Assembly: GCF_965204935.1 (NCBI RefSeq)
Contig: NZ_CBDBFO010000002.1
Length of the DNA stretch: 64,000 nucleotides
Source: Hoeflea_A sp965204935
Lineage (GTDB): Bacteria > Pseudomonadota > Alphaproteobacteria > Rhizobiales > Rhizobiaceae
Direction: 5' to 3' (one strand)
Position numbers and translations under genes: made by a program. This document shows positions 1-7,765 of this stretch, piece after piece. The notes beneath the pieces are model-generated. The model ran no database searches. It saw nothing but the letters and a program-made list of their open reading frames with translations, and was not told the DNA's origin. Each line of letters opens with the position of its first letter. The stretch's first letter is position 1.

Positions 1-657
1 CCGGTCGAGAAGATTGCCGAGCAGTTCCACCAGCAGATAGGTGAGCAGTCCGAAGAGGGCCGACAACAGGAATGTGCCGAGCACCGAAGGCGACAGGAAC
101 CAGGCAAAGCCGAGGATGACCGCCAGCACGAATGCGATCTCGAGGCCCCGGATCGAGGCCCATCGGCGCAGCCGCCGCTCAAGCAGCTTGAACCAGTCGA
201 CCTCCTTTTCCTCATTGATGAAGTAGCTCAGCGCCACCATCATCAGGAATGTTCCGCCGAACGCGGCAATCGAAATATGCGAATCGGAAATGATGCGCGA
301 GTATTCGTCCGGCTGCAGGACCGCCAGCTTCACCGCCGCGATCGGGCCGAGCTTTGCGGCAATGGCGACAATCAACACCGGAAAGACGATGCGCATGCCG
401 AACACGGCGATCAGGATACCCCAGGTCAGAAACCGCCGCTGCCATTTCGGCGTCATGTATTTGAGCTTGTTCGCATTGACGATCGCATTGTCGAAGGAGA
501 GCGAGATCTCCATGATTGCCAGCACGGTTCCGATGATGAAGAACGACGTCGCGCCCGCAACCGTCCCGAAACTGTTCCAGCCGATCCAGAAGACGGCGAT
601 CAGCCCGGTGACCGTGACCACAAGCGGCCAGAAGAAATAGGCGCGGATCACGGACAA
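1..657 (-). CDS. DUF475/TerC-like integral membrane protein, C-terminus cut by window edge
   Basis: The reading frame is open from a TTG at 657 to the left edge (219 codons). The TTG is preceded by GGAGG at 7 bases spacing, which decides the start. The protein begins with a hydrophobic segment (SVIRAYFFWPLVVTVTGL), then a membrane helix containing EISLSFDNAI near residue 52. Acidic LSFDNA motifs in a helix are typical of the DUF475/TerC superfamily, usually about 350 residues. Later segments (GILIAVFGMRIVFPVLIVAI, then SIAAFGGTFLMMVALSYF) are also membrane helices, with FINEEKEVDW after them. TerC-type proteins are linked to metal or tellurite stress, but the role here is unknown. It lies about 50 bp downstream of the TRAP permease on the same strand. 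Confidence 0.75.
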   Translation of the reverse strand, partial: MSVIRAYFFWPLVVTVTGLIAVFWIGWNSFGTVAGATSFFIIGTVLAIMEISLSFDNAIVNANKLKYMTPKWQRRFLTWGILIAVFGMRIVFPVLIVAIAAKLGPIAAVKLAVLQPDEYSRIISDSHISIAAFGGTFLMMVALSYFINEEKEVDWFKLLERRLRRWASIRGLEIAFVLAVILGFAWFLSPSVLGTFLLSALFGLLTYLLVELLGNLLDR

Positions 658-708
658 TGCGTTGCCTCCGGTTCTGCAGTTATGTGGGATCTGCGCGTCA
701 TGGCACCA

Positions 709-3054
709 TCAATTTCCCGGCGTGACATAGCCGACATAGGAGAAGAACGGCTTGGCGCCCGCTGCCGACAGCCAGTCGGGCAGCCAAAGCACAAAGCCCG
801 GCAGGAGGAAGATGAGCACAAGACCAAGGAGCTGGATGACCATGAACTGCATCATGCCGAGATAAATGTCTTTCAGATCCCATTCCGGGACCACGCCCTT
901 GAGGAAATAGGCGGACAGGGCAACGGGTGGTGACAGCCACGCTGTCTGCAGGTTGACCGCCACCAGGATGGCGAACCAGAGCAGGTTGACGCCCAATTGC
1001 TCAAGCAGCGGCACGAGGATGGGTACGATGATGAGAACAATCGGCACCCATTCCAGCGGCCATCCGAGCAGAAAGACCAGTGCCATGACAAAGATCAGCA
1101 TGAGCGCGACCGAGAACTCCATGGAAAGCAGAAGTTCGGTCAGCATTTTCGGTGTGCCGAGATTGGAGAACACGGCACCGAAGAAGTTTGACGCCGCCAC
1201 GAGGAACATGATCAGGACGGTGATTTCCAGCGTCTTGATCAGCGCGTCGTAGAACCGCTCGAAGGTCAGTTTGCGGTAGGCAAGCGACAGCACCACGGCG
1301 CCGAGCGCGCCGCAGGCCGAGGCCTCCGCGGGTGTCGCCCAGCCGGCCAGGATGGATCCGAGCGCAAAGGCGATCAGGATCGTCGGCGGGACAAGCCCCA
1401 TGAAAAACTCGTACCAGAGATCCGAGAAATAGAATCCGCCGGGCCGGTTGGCGCGTGTCCATCGATAGATGCCAAACATGACACCGAGCCACACAAGCGG
1501 GATGACAAGGCCCGCCAACGGGAAGAAGGCAAGGCTGCCGGCCGCGCCGGCGGCGATCAGCCAGCCAAGCACAATGATGGCGGAGACAACGGCGACGACT
1601 TCGATCAGGTAGTAAGGTGAGGTTTCCGGCTGTTCGTCCGCCGGAAGGATCGGTCCGAGCGACGGATTGATCCAGCAGCGGCCGAGGGCATAGATCATGT
1701 AGAGAACGGCCAGCAAAATGCCTGGAATAATCGCTGCCCGGAAGAGGTCGGTGACCGGTATCTCAAGGACCGGCCCCATGACGATCAGCATGATCGACGG
1801 TGGAATGAGGATGCCGAGTGTTCCGCCCGCGGTGATCGTTCCGGCTGCAAGCCGCACGTCATAGCCGGACTTGTTCATGGTCCGCGCCGCCATGATGCCC
1901 AAAATGGTCACCGATGCACCGACGATGCCCGTCGCCGCCGCGAAGATGGTCGAAACGAAGAGCACCGCGATGAAGAGCGCGCCGCGTGTTCGCGACATCA
2001 TCAGTTGCACCGCCTTGAACAGGCGCTCCATCAGGCCCGCCTGTTCCATGAGAATACCCATGAAGATGAACAGCGGCACGGCGACCAGCTGGTCGTCCAG
2101 CATCGTCGAGTTCACCTGCAGCGTCATCAGGAAGAAGGTGACGGCGCTGCCCGAACCCCATGCGCCGAATGTGAACGCCAGGAAGATCAATGTGAACGAT
2201 ATGGGAAAGCCGACGAAGATCGAGAACAGCATGGCGGCCAGCATCAAGAGGCCGATGGTGGGTTTTTGCAGCGAGAGGGGTCCGCCGCCGGCGACTGTTT
2301 CCCACCAGTCGTCAAACGGCACGAGGTCCGGATAGAAAGTGGCGAAAAAGACCGCCGCGAGAGCAACCAGGTAGATCGGCAGGACACGCACGAACAGGCG
2401 TTCGCGTTGCTTGCCCATCTGGTCGAAGGCGCGGAACAGTTCCGCAATCCCCTGCAGGATCAGCAAGAATGCACCGATCGGCATGGCGATGCGGGCGGGC
2501 CACAATATGGGCGCCCAGGTCGTGTCCATGGCCCTTTCGCGTTTCTCGAAGGCGTCGAGCCAGAAATCGGCGGCCGTCCAGAAGAAGAACAGCATCGCCG
2601 GGAAATAGAAGGCAAGATAGAGTGTCGCGTCGACGGTCGCCTGCGTTTTCGGCGACCAGCTGCGGAACAGGAAATCGGCACGGATATGCACGCCGCGCAG
2701 GAGGGCGTAACCGGCGGCAAACATGAAAAGCACACCGCCCAGCATGCGCGATATGTCGTAGGACCAAAGCGTCGGTCCGAGGCCGATACGGATGGCGAGA
2801 TCATTCATGCCCCAGTCGGTCAGGGTTCCGAACAGGGTGCGCGACACGACCTCGAACACCATGACGAAGATCAGCGGGATCAGCAAAAGGCAGGTCAGCC
2901 GACCGACCCAAAGATTGAGAACATCGATAAATGCGGTGATTGGACGCTGCCAGGATGTCATCGTTTCCGGCGTTTCGCCGGGCTTCTGCACCCGCCTTTC
3001 GGCGATCAGCTCATCGGCTGTTTCCAGCTCTCCCGGGTTGACATCCTCAGCCAT
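709..3054 (-). CDS. TRAP transporter fused permease (DctQ-DctM)
   Basis: This 781-aa inner-membrane protein fuses the small TRAP subunit (about residues 35-220, four hydrophobic segments, ending in a cytoplasmic-looking basic stretch) to the large DctM subunit (about 260-770). The large part shows hallmark stretches such as AATGIVGASVTILG, AGGTLGILIPPSIMLIVMG and GWATPAEASACGALG. Such proteins drive sodium-coupled uptake of organic acids or related solutes delivered by a periplasmic binding protein. The cognate binding protein is the next gene upstream, 99 bp away, with two GC-rich hairpins in the gap. The fused arrangement is common in alphaproteobacteria. Substrate cannot be read from the sequence. 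Confidence 0.93.
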   Translation of the reverse strand: MAEDVNPGELETADELIAERRVQKPGETPETMTSWQRPITAFIDVLNLWVGRLTCLLLIPLIFVMVFEVVSRTLFGTLTDWGMNDLAIRIGLGPTLWSYDISRMLGGVLFMFAAGYALLRGVHIRADFLFRSWSPKTQATVDATLYLAFYFPAMLFFFWTAADFWLDAFEKRERAMDTTWAPILWPARIAMPIGAFLLILQGIAELFRAFDQMGKQRERLFVRVLPIYLVALAAVFFATFYPDLVPFDDWWETVAGGGPLSLQKPTIGLLMLAAMLFSIFVGFPISFTLIFLAFTFGAWGSGSAVTFFLMTLQVNSTMLDDQLVAVPLFIFMGILMEQAGLMERLFKAVQLMMSRTRGALFIAVLFVSTIFAAATGIVGASVTILGIMAARTMNKSGYDVRLAAGTITAGGTLGILIPPSIMLIVMGPVLEIPVTDLFRAAIIPGILLAVLYMIYALGRCWINPSLGPILPADEQPETSPYYLIEVVAVVSAIIVLGWLIAAGAAGSLAFFPLAGLVIPLVWLGVMFGIYRWTRANRPGGFYFSDLWYEFFMGLVPPTILIAFALGSILAGWATPAEASACGALGAVVLSLAYRKLTFERFYDALIKTLEITVLIMFLVAASNFFGAVFSNLGTPKMLTELLLSMEFSVALMLIFVMALVFLLGWPLEWVPIVLIIVPILVPLLEQLGVNLLWFAILVAVNLQTAWLSPPVALSAYFLKGVVPEWDLKDIYLGMMQFMVIQLLGLVLIFLLPGFVLWLPDWLSAAGAKPFFSYVGYVTPGN

Positions 3055-3085
3055 ATCGGCTCTCCCCCTGCAGTCCAGTCCCGCC

Positions 3086-3135
3086 TGACGCCGGCTGGCG
3101 TCAATGGGGTTCGGCGGGCCGCGACCGGCCCGCCG
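3086..3135 (-). promoter_or_regulatory. Tandem GC-rich hairpins between TRAP binding protein and permease genes
   Basis: Two inverted repeats sit in the 99-bp gap: TGACGCC/GGCGTCA (3086-3092 and 3097-3103, 4-base loop) and CGGCGGGCC/GGCCCGCCG (3112-3120 and 3127-3135, 6-base loop). No U-tract follows, so they are more likely mRNA-stabilising or partial-attenuation structures than full terminators. Such structures often let a binding protein be made in excess of its permease. Confidence 0.45.
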
Positions 3136-3153
3136 ATTGCAACAATCTTGCCT

Positions 3154-4266
3154 CTACTTCAGACTATCGGCAAATGCCTTGCCAAGCGCGGCATTCGACG
3201 CTTGCGAGCCGGCCCAGAACGGCACGGCGATTTCGGCGAAGTCTTTCTGGCTCTGCCAGACTTCAGCGAAGAACTCGTTTTCTTCGGCGTTCTTCTCCAG
3301 GGTCGCACGCGCGGCGTTCATGTATTCGGGGAAGTAGTCGGCCGGTGTGTCGTGAAGCTGCACACCATGGTTCTCGGTCAGGTCCTTCAGCGCCTTGCCG
3401 TTTTCCAGGATGCGGTAGCTCATGGCCTTTGACAGGGAAGCGTTCGCAGCCACCTCAAGGGCCTTCTTCTGGTGGTCGGTCAGCGAATCGTAGACATCGC
3501 CATTGATATAGAGATCAGCGTTGACGACGACCTGGTGGAGGCCCTGCAGGTAGTAATGCTTGAGCACTTTCTGGAAGCCGAAAACCGAATCCGGCTTCGG
3601 GCAGCACCATTCGGCAGCGTCGATCGTGCCCTTTTCAAGAGCCGGCAGGATGTCCCCGCCGCCCATGGCCACGGATGCAACACCGATATCCTTGTAGGTC
3701 TGGCCGGGAATACCCGGAGGTGTGCGGAAGCGGTACTTGCGGAAGTCGTCCATCGAGGTGATCGGCTCCTTGAACCAGCCGAGCGCTTCGGGGCCGACCG
3801 GCTGCAGCATGAAGCCCTTCACATTGACACCCATCTCGTCCCACAGGCGGTCGTAGAGTTCCTTGCCGCCGCCATACTGGAACCATGACAGGAAGGCGAT
3901 GTTGTCGATGCCGACACCGGCGCCGGCGACCGGCGATCCGAACAGCATGGCCGCCGGATGTTTGCCGGACCAGTAGTGGGTCCAGGCAAAACCGCCCTCG
4001 ACCAGCCCCTTGTCGACCGCGTCAAGCGTCTCGCGCACCCCGACGACGGCACCGGCCGGCAGGATTTCGATGGTGACCGGATCATCAGCCGTGAGAGCCG
4101 CCACGTCGTCGGCGAACTCCTGCAGCATCTTCACCTCGTCGGCCTTCGCCGAGATCACCGATTGCACGCGGATGGTCACGGGGTCGGCAAGGGCTGTACC
4201 CGCCATCATGGCAAGGGCCAGCGCCGAGGCACCGATCCCCTTGGTGAGTGTGTTCAACAAAGACAT
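3154..4266 (-). CDS. TRAP transporter periplasmic solute-binding protein (DctP/TakP-like)
   Basis: The 370-aa protein starts at the ATG at 4266, which has GGGAGG 8 bases upstream and is followed by a clear signal peptide (LNTLTKGIGASALALAMMAG...ALA). The longer upstream frame is therefore not used. The body has the DctP fold landmarks: the region PEALGWFKEPITSMDDFRKYRFRTP, the stretch ALEKGTIDAAEWCCPKPD, and the helix following it, which resembles the 2-oxoacid-binding TakP branch. It captures the ligand in the periplasm and hands it to the fused permease encoded downstream. It lies 128 bp after the GMC dehydrogenase gene, so dehydrogenase and transporter may share a substrate pathway. Confidence 0.92.
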   Translation of the reverse strand: MSLLNTLTKGIGASALALAMMAGTALADPVTIRVQSVISAKADEVKMLQEFADDVAALTADDPVTIEILPAGAVVGVRETLDAVDKGLVEGGFAWTHYWSGKHPAAMLFGSPVAGAGVGIDNIAFLSWFQYGGGKELYDRLWDEMGVNVKGFMLQPVGPEALGWFKEPITSMDDFRKYRFRTPPGIPGQTYKDIGVASVAMGGGDILPALEKGTIDAAEWCCPKPDSVFGFQKVLKHYYLQGLHQVVVNADLYINGDVYDSLTDHQKKALEVAANASLSKAMSYRILENGKALKDLTENHGVQLHDTPADYFPEYMNAARATLEKNAEENEFFAEVWQSQKDFAEIAVPFWAGSQASNAALGKAFADSLK

Positions 4267-4361
4267 GATTATCCTCCCATTCTTTGTTTTGCGGCCTTCT
4301 CTGCTTTCATCGCAACCACCCGTCATTGAAGGCAGAAAATGCCGGGTTCTGGCTGTATCTA

Positions 4362-4388
4362 CGAACACCCGCGTCTCGCCGGTGTTCG
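4362..4388 (-). promoter_or_regulatory. Inverted repeat after the GMC gene
   Basis: CGAACACC (4362-4369) and GGTGTTCG (4381-4388) form an 8-bp stem with an 11-base loop immediately after the GMC dehydrogenase stop. No T-run follows on the minus strand, so it is a weak terminator or processing structure at best. Confidence 0.3.
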
Positions 4389-4394
4389 AAGCAA

Positions 4395-5999
4395 TCACGC
4401 CCTCGCGTCCTCCATCACCATGTCGGAGGCCTTTTCTCCGATCATGATCGCGGGGGCGTTTGTGTTTCCGGAGACGATCGTCGGCATGATCGAGCAATCG
4501 GCGATCCTCAGGCTGTCGACGCCCCGGACCTTGAGTCGCGGATCGACCACCGCCTGTTCATCGATCCCCATGCGGCAGGTTCCCGTCGGGTGGTAGATCG
4601 TCGTCGCCGTGTTTCGCGCCCAGTCCAGGAGACCGTCATAGTCATCGTCGTCCACGTGCCGGCCGGGCGCGTGTTCCTCCGTGATCAGCTCGTCGATCGC
4701 CTGCTGCCGGCAGATGCGCCTGGCAACGCGGATGCCTTCGACGATGGTGTCCTGATCCAGCTGGGTTGAAAGATAGTTCGGATGGATTGCCGGATGTTCG
4801 CGCGGGTCCGGCGATTTGAGCCGGATTTCACCCTTGCTCTCCGGGCGCAATTGCAGGACCGAGGCGGTGAACGCATCAAAGCGGTCCACACCGGTGGTCG
4901 GGTTCTCGGCGCTGAAAGGCTGAATGTGAAACTGGATATCGGGCGTTTCCAGGCCCGGACGCGTCTTGAGATAGCCGGTGCCGAGACTTGCCGCCATCGT
5001 CATCGGCCCGCTGCGTCGGAACGCGTATTCGGCGGCAATCTTGGTCAGGTTCACCAGGCCGCGTGTGCGTGTATTGATGGTCGGAACCTTGCACTTGTAG
5101 ACCGGTCGCGCCTGCAAGTGGTCCTGAAGGTTCTGGCCGACGGCACCGTTCTCGTGAACAACGCCTATGCCGTGCTGGGCAAGGTGATCTCCGGGGCCGA
5201 TGCCGGACAGCATCATGATCTGCGCCGAACCGATCGCGCCGGCAGCCAGGATAATCTCGCGGCGCGCCTTGACCACGAGTTTGGCACCGTCGTGCGTGCC
5301 TTCCACGGCAACCGCGCATTTTGCCTCGAACAGCACCTTGCCGGTCATGAATCCGGTCATGACCGTCAGATTTCCGCGATCGCGGATCGGTGACAGGTAG
5401 GCTTTTGCCGACGAACAGCGCAGACCGTCCTTTGCGGTCAGCTGAAAATAGCCGACGCCTTCCTGGTCTTCGCCATTGTAGTCGGGATTGTAGGTAAAGC
5501 CCGCCTGTTGCGCGCCCCGTACCCAGGCATCAACAATCTTCCACGACTTGCGCGACCGCGTGACGGCAAGCGGGCCGAGCCCTCCGCGCAGCGCGCTTTC
5601 GCCGTCCTCCCAGGATTCAGCGCGCTTGAACAATGGCAGCACATCCTGCCAGGACCAGCCGACATTTCCCTGCTGCCGCCAGGTGTCATAGTCCTGCGGC
5701 TGGCCGCGGACGTACAAGAGACCGTTGATGGAGCTCGACCCGCCGAGTGTCTTTCCTCGAGGCCAGTTCAGGGAACGTCCGTTGAGACCGGGATCCGCCT
5801 CGGTCTGGTACATCCAATTGAGCGCCGGATTCTTGATGGTTTTGAAATAGCCGACCGGGATGTGGATCCACGGCGACCTGTCCGGCCGACCGGCCTCCAG
5901 CAGCGCCACCGTTGTGCGCGGATCGGCCGACAGCCGGTTGGCAAGAACACAACCGGCGGAGCCCGCTCCCACGATGACGTAATCAAACTCCAAGCTCAA
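4395..5999 (-). CDS. GMC-family FAD-dependent dehydrogenase (choline dehydrogenase-like)
   Basis: This 534-aa flavoprotein has the N-terminal FAD-binding GxGxxG (residues 11-16) and the acidic end of the second strand (LLEAG), the GMC signature around WPRGKTLGGSSSINGLLYV, and the C-terminal YHPTGTCRMG at 469-478 carrying the catalytic histidine. The SGNTNAP segment near 510 supplies the partner Asn. Length and motifs fit the choline dehydrogenase/glucose dehydrogenase-like branch, which oxidises primary alcohols. The actual alcohol is not evident. The gene is first in a minus-strand unit with the TRAP binding protein and permease and is divergent from an IclR gene, suggesting uptake and oxidation of the same compound under IclR control. 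Confidence 0.9.
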   Translation of the reverse strand: MSLEFDYVIVGAGSAGCVLANRLSADPRTTVALLEAGRPDRSPWIHIPVGYFKTIKNPALNWMYQTEADPGLNGRSLNWPRGKTLGGSSSINGLLYVRGQPQDYDTWRQQGNVGWSWQDVLPLFKRAESWEDGESALRGGLGPLAVTRSRKSWKIVDAWVRGAQQAGFTYNPDYNGEDQEGVGYFQLTAKDGLRCSSAKAYLSPIRDRGNLTVMTGFMTGKVLFEAKCAVAVEGTHDGAKLVVKARREIILAAGAIGSAQIMMLSGIGPGDHLAQHGIGVVHENGAVGQNLQDHLQARPVYKCKVPTINTRTRGLVNLTKIAAEYAFRRSGPMTMAASLGTGYLKTRPGLETPDIQFHIQPFSAENPTTGVDRFDAFTASVLQLRPESKGEIRLKSPDPREHPAIHPNYLSTQLDQDTIVEGIRVARRICRQQAIDELITEEHAPGRHVDDDDYDGLLDWARNTATTIYHPTGTCRMGIDEQAVVDPRLKVRGVDSLRIADCSIMPTIVSGNTNAPAIMIGEKASDMVMEDARA

Positions 6000-6017
6000 T
6001 CTCGCGAAAAAGTTAAA

Positions 6018-6040
6018 AAATGAGACTTTTTGTCTCGTTT
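6018..6040. promoter_or_regulatory. Candidate IclR operator in divergent promoter region
   Basis: The 141-bp gap between the GMC dehydrogenase and the IclR gene holds GAGAC (6022-6026) and GTCTC (6032-6036) around a 5-T spacer, in an A/T-rich setting unlike the surrounding GC-rich DNA. Its position between divergent genes fits autoregulation plus control of the dehydrogenase/TRAP unit. Assignment to this regulator is inference. Confidence 0.4.
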
Positions 6041-6140
6041 ATTATCGTAAGCATGATATGGTGTCGCGAGCAAGGTGCCAAAAGACTTTTCCTGAAGGTG
6101 CCAAAATGCTGCTCAGCGATCGAACGAACGAGGCGGATGA

Positions 6141-6938
6141 ATGAACCAATTGCTTGCTGAAGAGGAGAGGGAGGCCGGGTCGGGTGAGCGCATCGCCACC
6201 AATTTGAGGACATTGCTGATCCTGGAGATCCTCGGCCGTTCCGATGCGGCTCTCACTCCGACGGAAATCAACCGGGAGCTCGGCTTGCCGAAGCAGAGCA
6301 TTCACCGCCTTTGTTCCACGCTGGTCGAACAGGGATTCCTGGTCTATGAGCCCGATGGCAAGAAACTGCGTCCGGCCCGCCGCCTGCGGGCGATGGCTTC
6401 AGGCATTCTTCATGCGTCCCGTGTACACATCGCCCGCCACCAGATTCTGCAGGATGTCGCCGCTGCCGTCGGTGAAACGGTGAACTTCGTTGTGCCCGAG
6501 GACAAGGGGATGAGCTACAAGGACAGGGTGGATACCGACTGGCCGTTTCGGGTGCAACTGCCCATCGGCACCCATGTCCCATTCCACTGCACGGCAAGCG
6601 GCAAAACCTTCATGTCGACCCTGTCACCGAGGGCCAGGAGGGTAATGGTGGAGTCCATCCCCCTCGATCCGTGCACTGCGAACACCATCACCGACAAGGA
6701 CCGGCTGCTTGCCGAACTCGGTGAGATTGCCCGTCAGGGCTATGCCCTTGACCGGGAGGAGTTTATGGAAGGCATGGTCGCCATCGCCGTTCCGATAAGG
6801 GACCGCCGGAACCGGTTCCTGGCAGCCCTTGCCTTCCACGGGCCGACCGTTCGCCTGACGGTTGAAAACATGCTGGAACGCAAGAGCATGCTTGTCGAAG
6901 CCGCCGGCAGGCTGACCCAGACGCTGACCGAAGACTGA
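6141..6938 (+). CDS. IclR-family transcriptional regulator
   Basis: The 265-aa protein has an N-terminal winged helix-turn-helix (about residues 15-75, with LTPTEINRELGLPKQSIHRL) and a C-terminal effector-binding GAF-like domain typical of IclR, including SGKTFMSTL and the closing segment AIAVPIRDRRNRFLAALAFHGP. IclR proteins sense small organic effectors and usually control adjacent catabolic genes. Here the divergent GMC dehydrogenase and TRAP genes are the obvious targets. The ATG at 6141 sits after a short G-poor leader with no strong ribosome-binding site; the frame has no better start upstream. Confidence 0.92.
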   Translation: MNQLLAEEEREAGSGERIATNLRTLLILEILGRSDAALTPTEINRELGLPKQSIHRLCSTLVEQGFLVYEPDGKKLRPARRLRAMASGILHASRVHIARHQILQDVAAAVGETVNFVVPEDKGMSYKDRVDTDWPFRVQLPIGTHVPFHCTASGKTFMSTLSPRARRVMVESIPLDPCTANTITDKDRLLAELGEIARQGYALDREEFMEGMVAIAVPIRDRRNRFLAALAFHGPTVRLTVENMLERKSMLVEAAGRLTQTLTED

Positions 6939-6953
6939 CGCGGTATCCCGCGA

Positions 6954-7748
6954 TCACCCCGTCTGCCGAAAACGGCTTCCCGGCGTCGGCGGTTCTTCTG
7001 GCGGGCCCGCGAAACATTGGGCGTTGTGCATCCACTTGGTGGCCACCGGCCCGTCAACGAGGAGATCGGTGTCTGCGATGTTGCGTGTCTGGGTGACAAC
7101 CTGGGCAAATTCGACAGCGGATCCCGTGATACTTCCGGCATCGCTTGGCTCTCCAAATGTATCGGTTTTGCCCGATGGCAGGACCAGCGACAAATGCGGC
7201 ATCTGCTCTGGGATATCCCAGCCGCGCACCTTGAAGGTCCAGCCGAATGTGTTGACGCCAAGGATGACGATGTTGCGGATGCGGTCGGTTTCCTTGCGCT
7301 CGGCGCCGAGCAGGTCGAAAATCTCCTGGCCGTGCGCCCAGGTCTCCATCTGTCTTGCCGTCATGGATGAGCGCACCGACATTTCGGGACCCGCCCATTT
7401 GACACGCAGCTTGGGGTCAAGTTTAGCCCAGCGGCCGGCCATGTCGCGATAGAGCGTTTGCCAGAGAAAAAGCAGCTCGCGCCCGCGCTCCGGTATCATG
7501 CCGTTTTCGTAAGCGCGAAGGCTCCCGTCAGCGAAAGCGCCCATGAGCTGCGCCAGTTCGGCACTGAACGTATCGGGATCGGTGACCGAAAGATCCGCCG
7601 CCCGATTCCAGTATTGCAGATGCACGAGCACATCGTTGATCGTCCAGCCCTTGAACTGCGTCGCCTTCTGAAAATCGCTGTCCGGGCAATCGGCCAGCAC
7701 TGCGGCAAGCGCCTCACACTCTTCCAGAAAATCTCGTGCCTGCTCCAT
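6954..7748 (-). CDS. TIGR03084-family protein (DinB/mycothiol-isomerase-like fold)
   Basis: The 264-aa protein matches my memory of the TIGR03084 family: an N-terminal helical DinB/maleylpyruvate-isomerase-like domain (FKGWTINDVLVHLQYWNRAA, then MTARQMETWAHGQEIFDLLG) whose histidines could bind a metal, and a C-terminal sterol-carrier-like half (VRGWDIPEQMPHLSLVLPSG ... TQTRNIADTDLLVDGPVA). No exact reaction is known to me. It is the last gene of a five-gene acyl-CoA catabolic operon, 17 bp after the biotin carboxylase gene with a GGGAGGG ribosome-binding site, and is probably co-transcribed. Confidence 0.8.
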   Translation of the reverse strand: MEQARDFLEECEALAAVLADCPDSDFQKATQFKGWTINDVLVHLQYWNRAADLSVTDPDTFSAELAQLMGAFADGSLRAYENGMIPERGRELLFLWQTLYRDMAGRWAKLDPKLRVKWAGPEMSVRSSMTARQMETWAHGQEIFDLLGAERKETDRIRNIVILGVNTFGWTFKVRGWDIPEQMPHLSLVLPSGKTDTFGEPSDAGSITGSAVEFAQVVTQTRNIADTDLLVDGPVATKWMHNAQCFAGPPEEPPTPGSRFRQTG

Positions 7749-7765
7749 CGCGCCCTCCCTGGCGG

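Noticed and set aside
2005..3432. Long plus-strand ORF (475 codons) opposite the TRAP genes
   Set aside because: Its product is low-complexity, rich in Arg/His/Asp/Gln, and lies antisense to a clearly conserved membrane protein and binding protein. It is a shadow of GC-rich codon bias.
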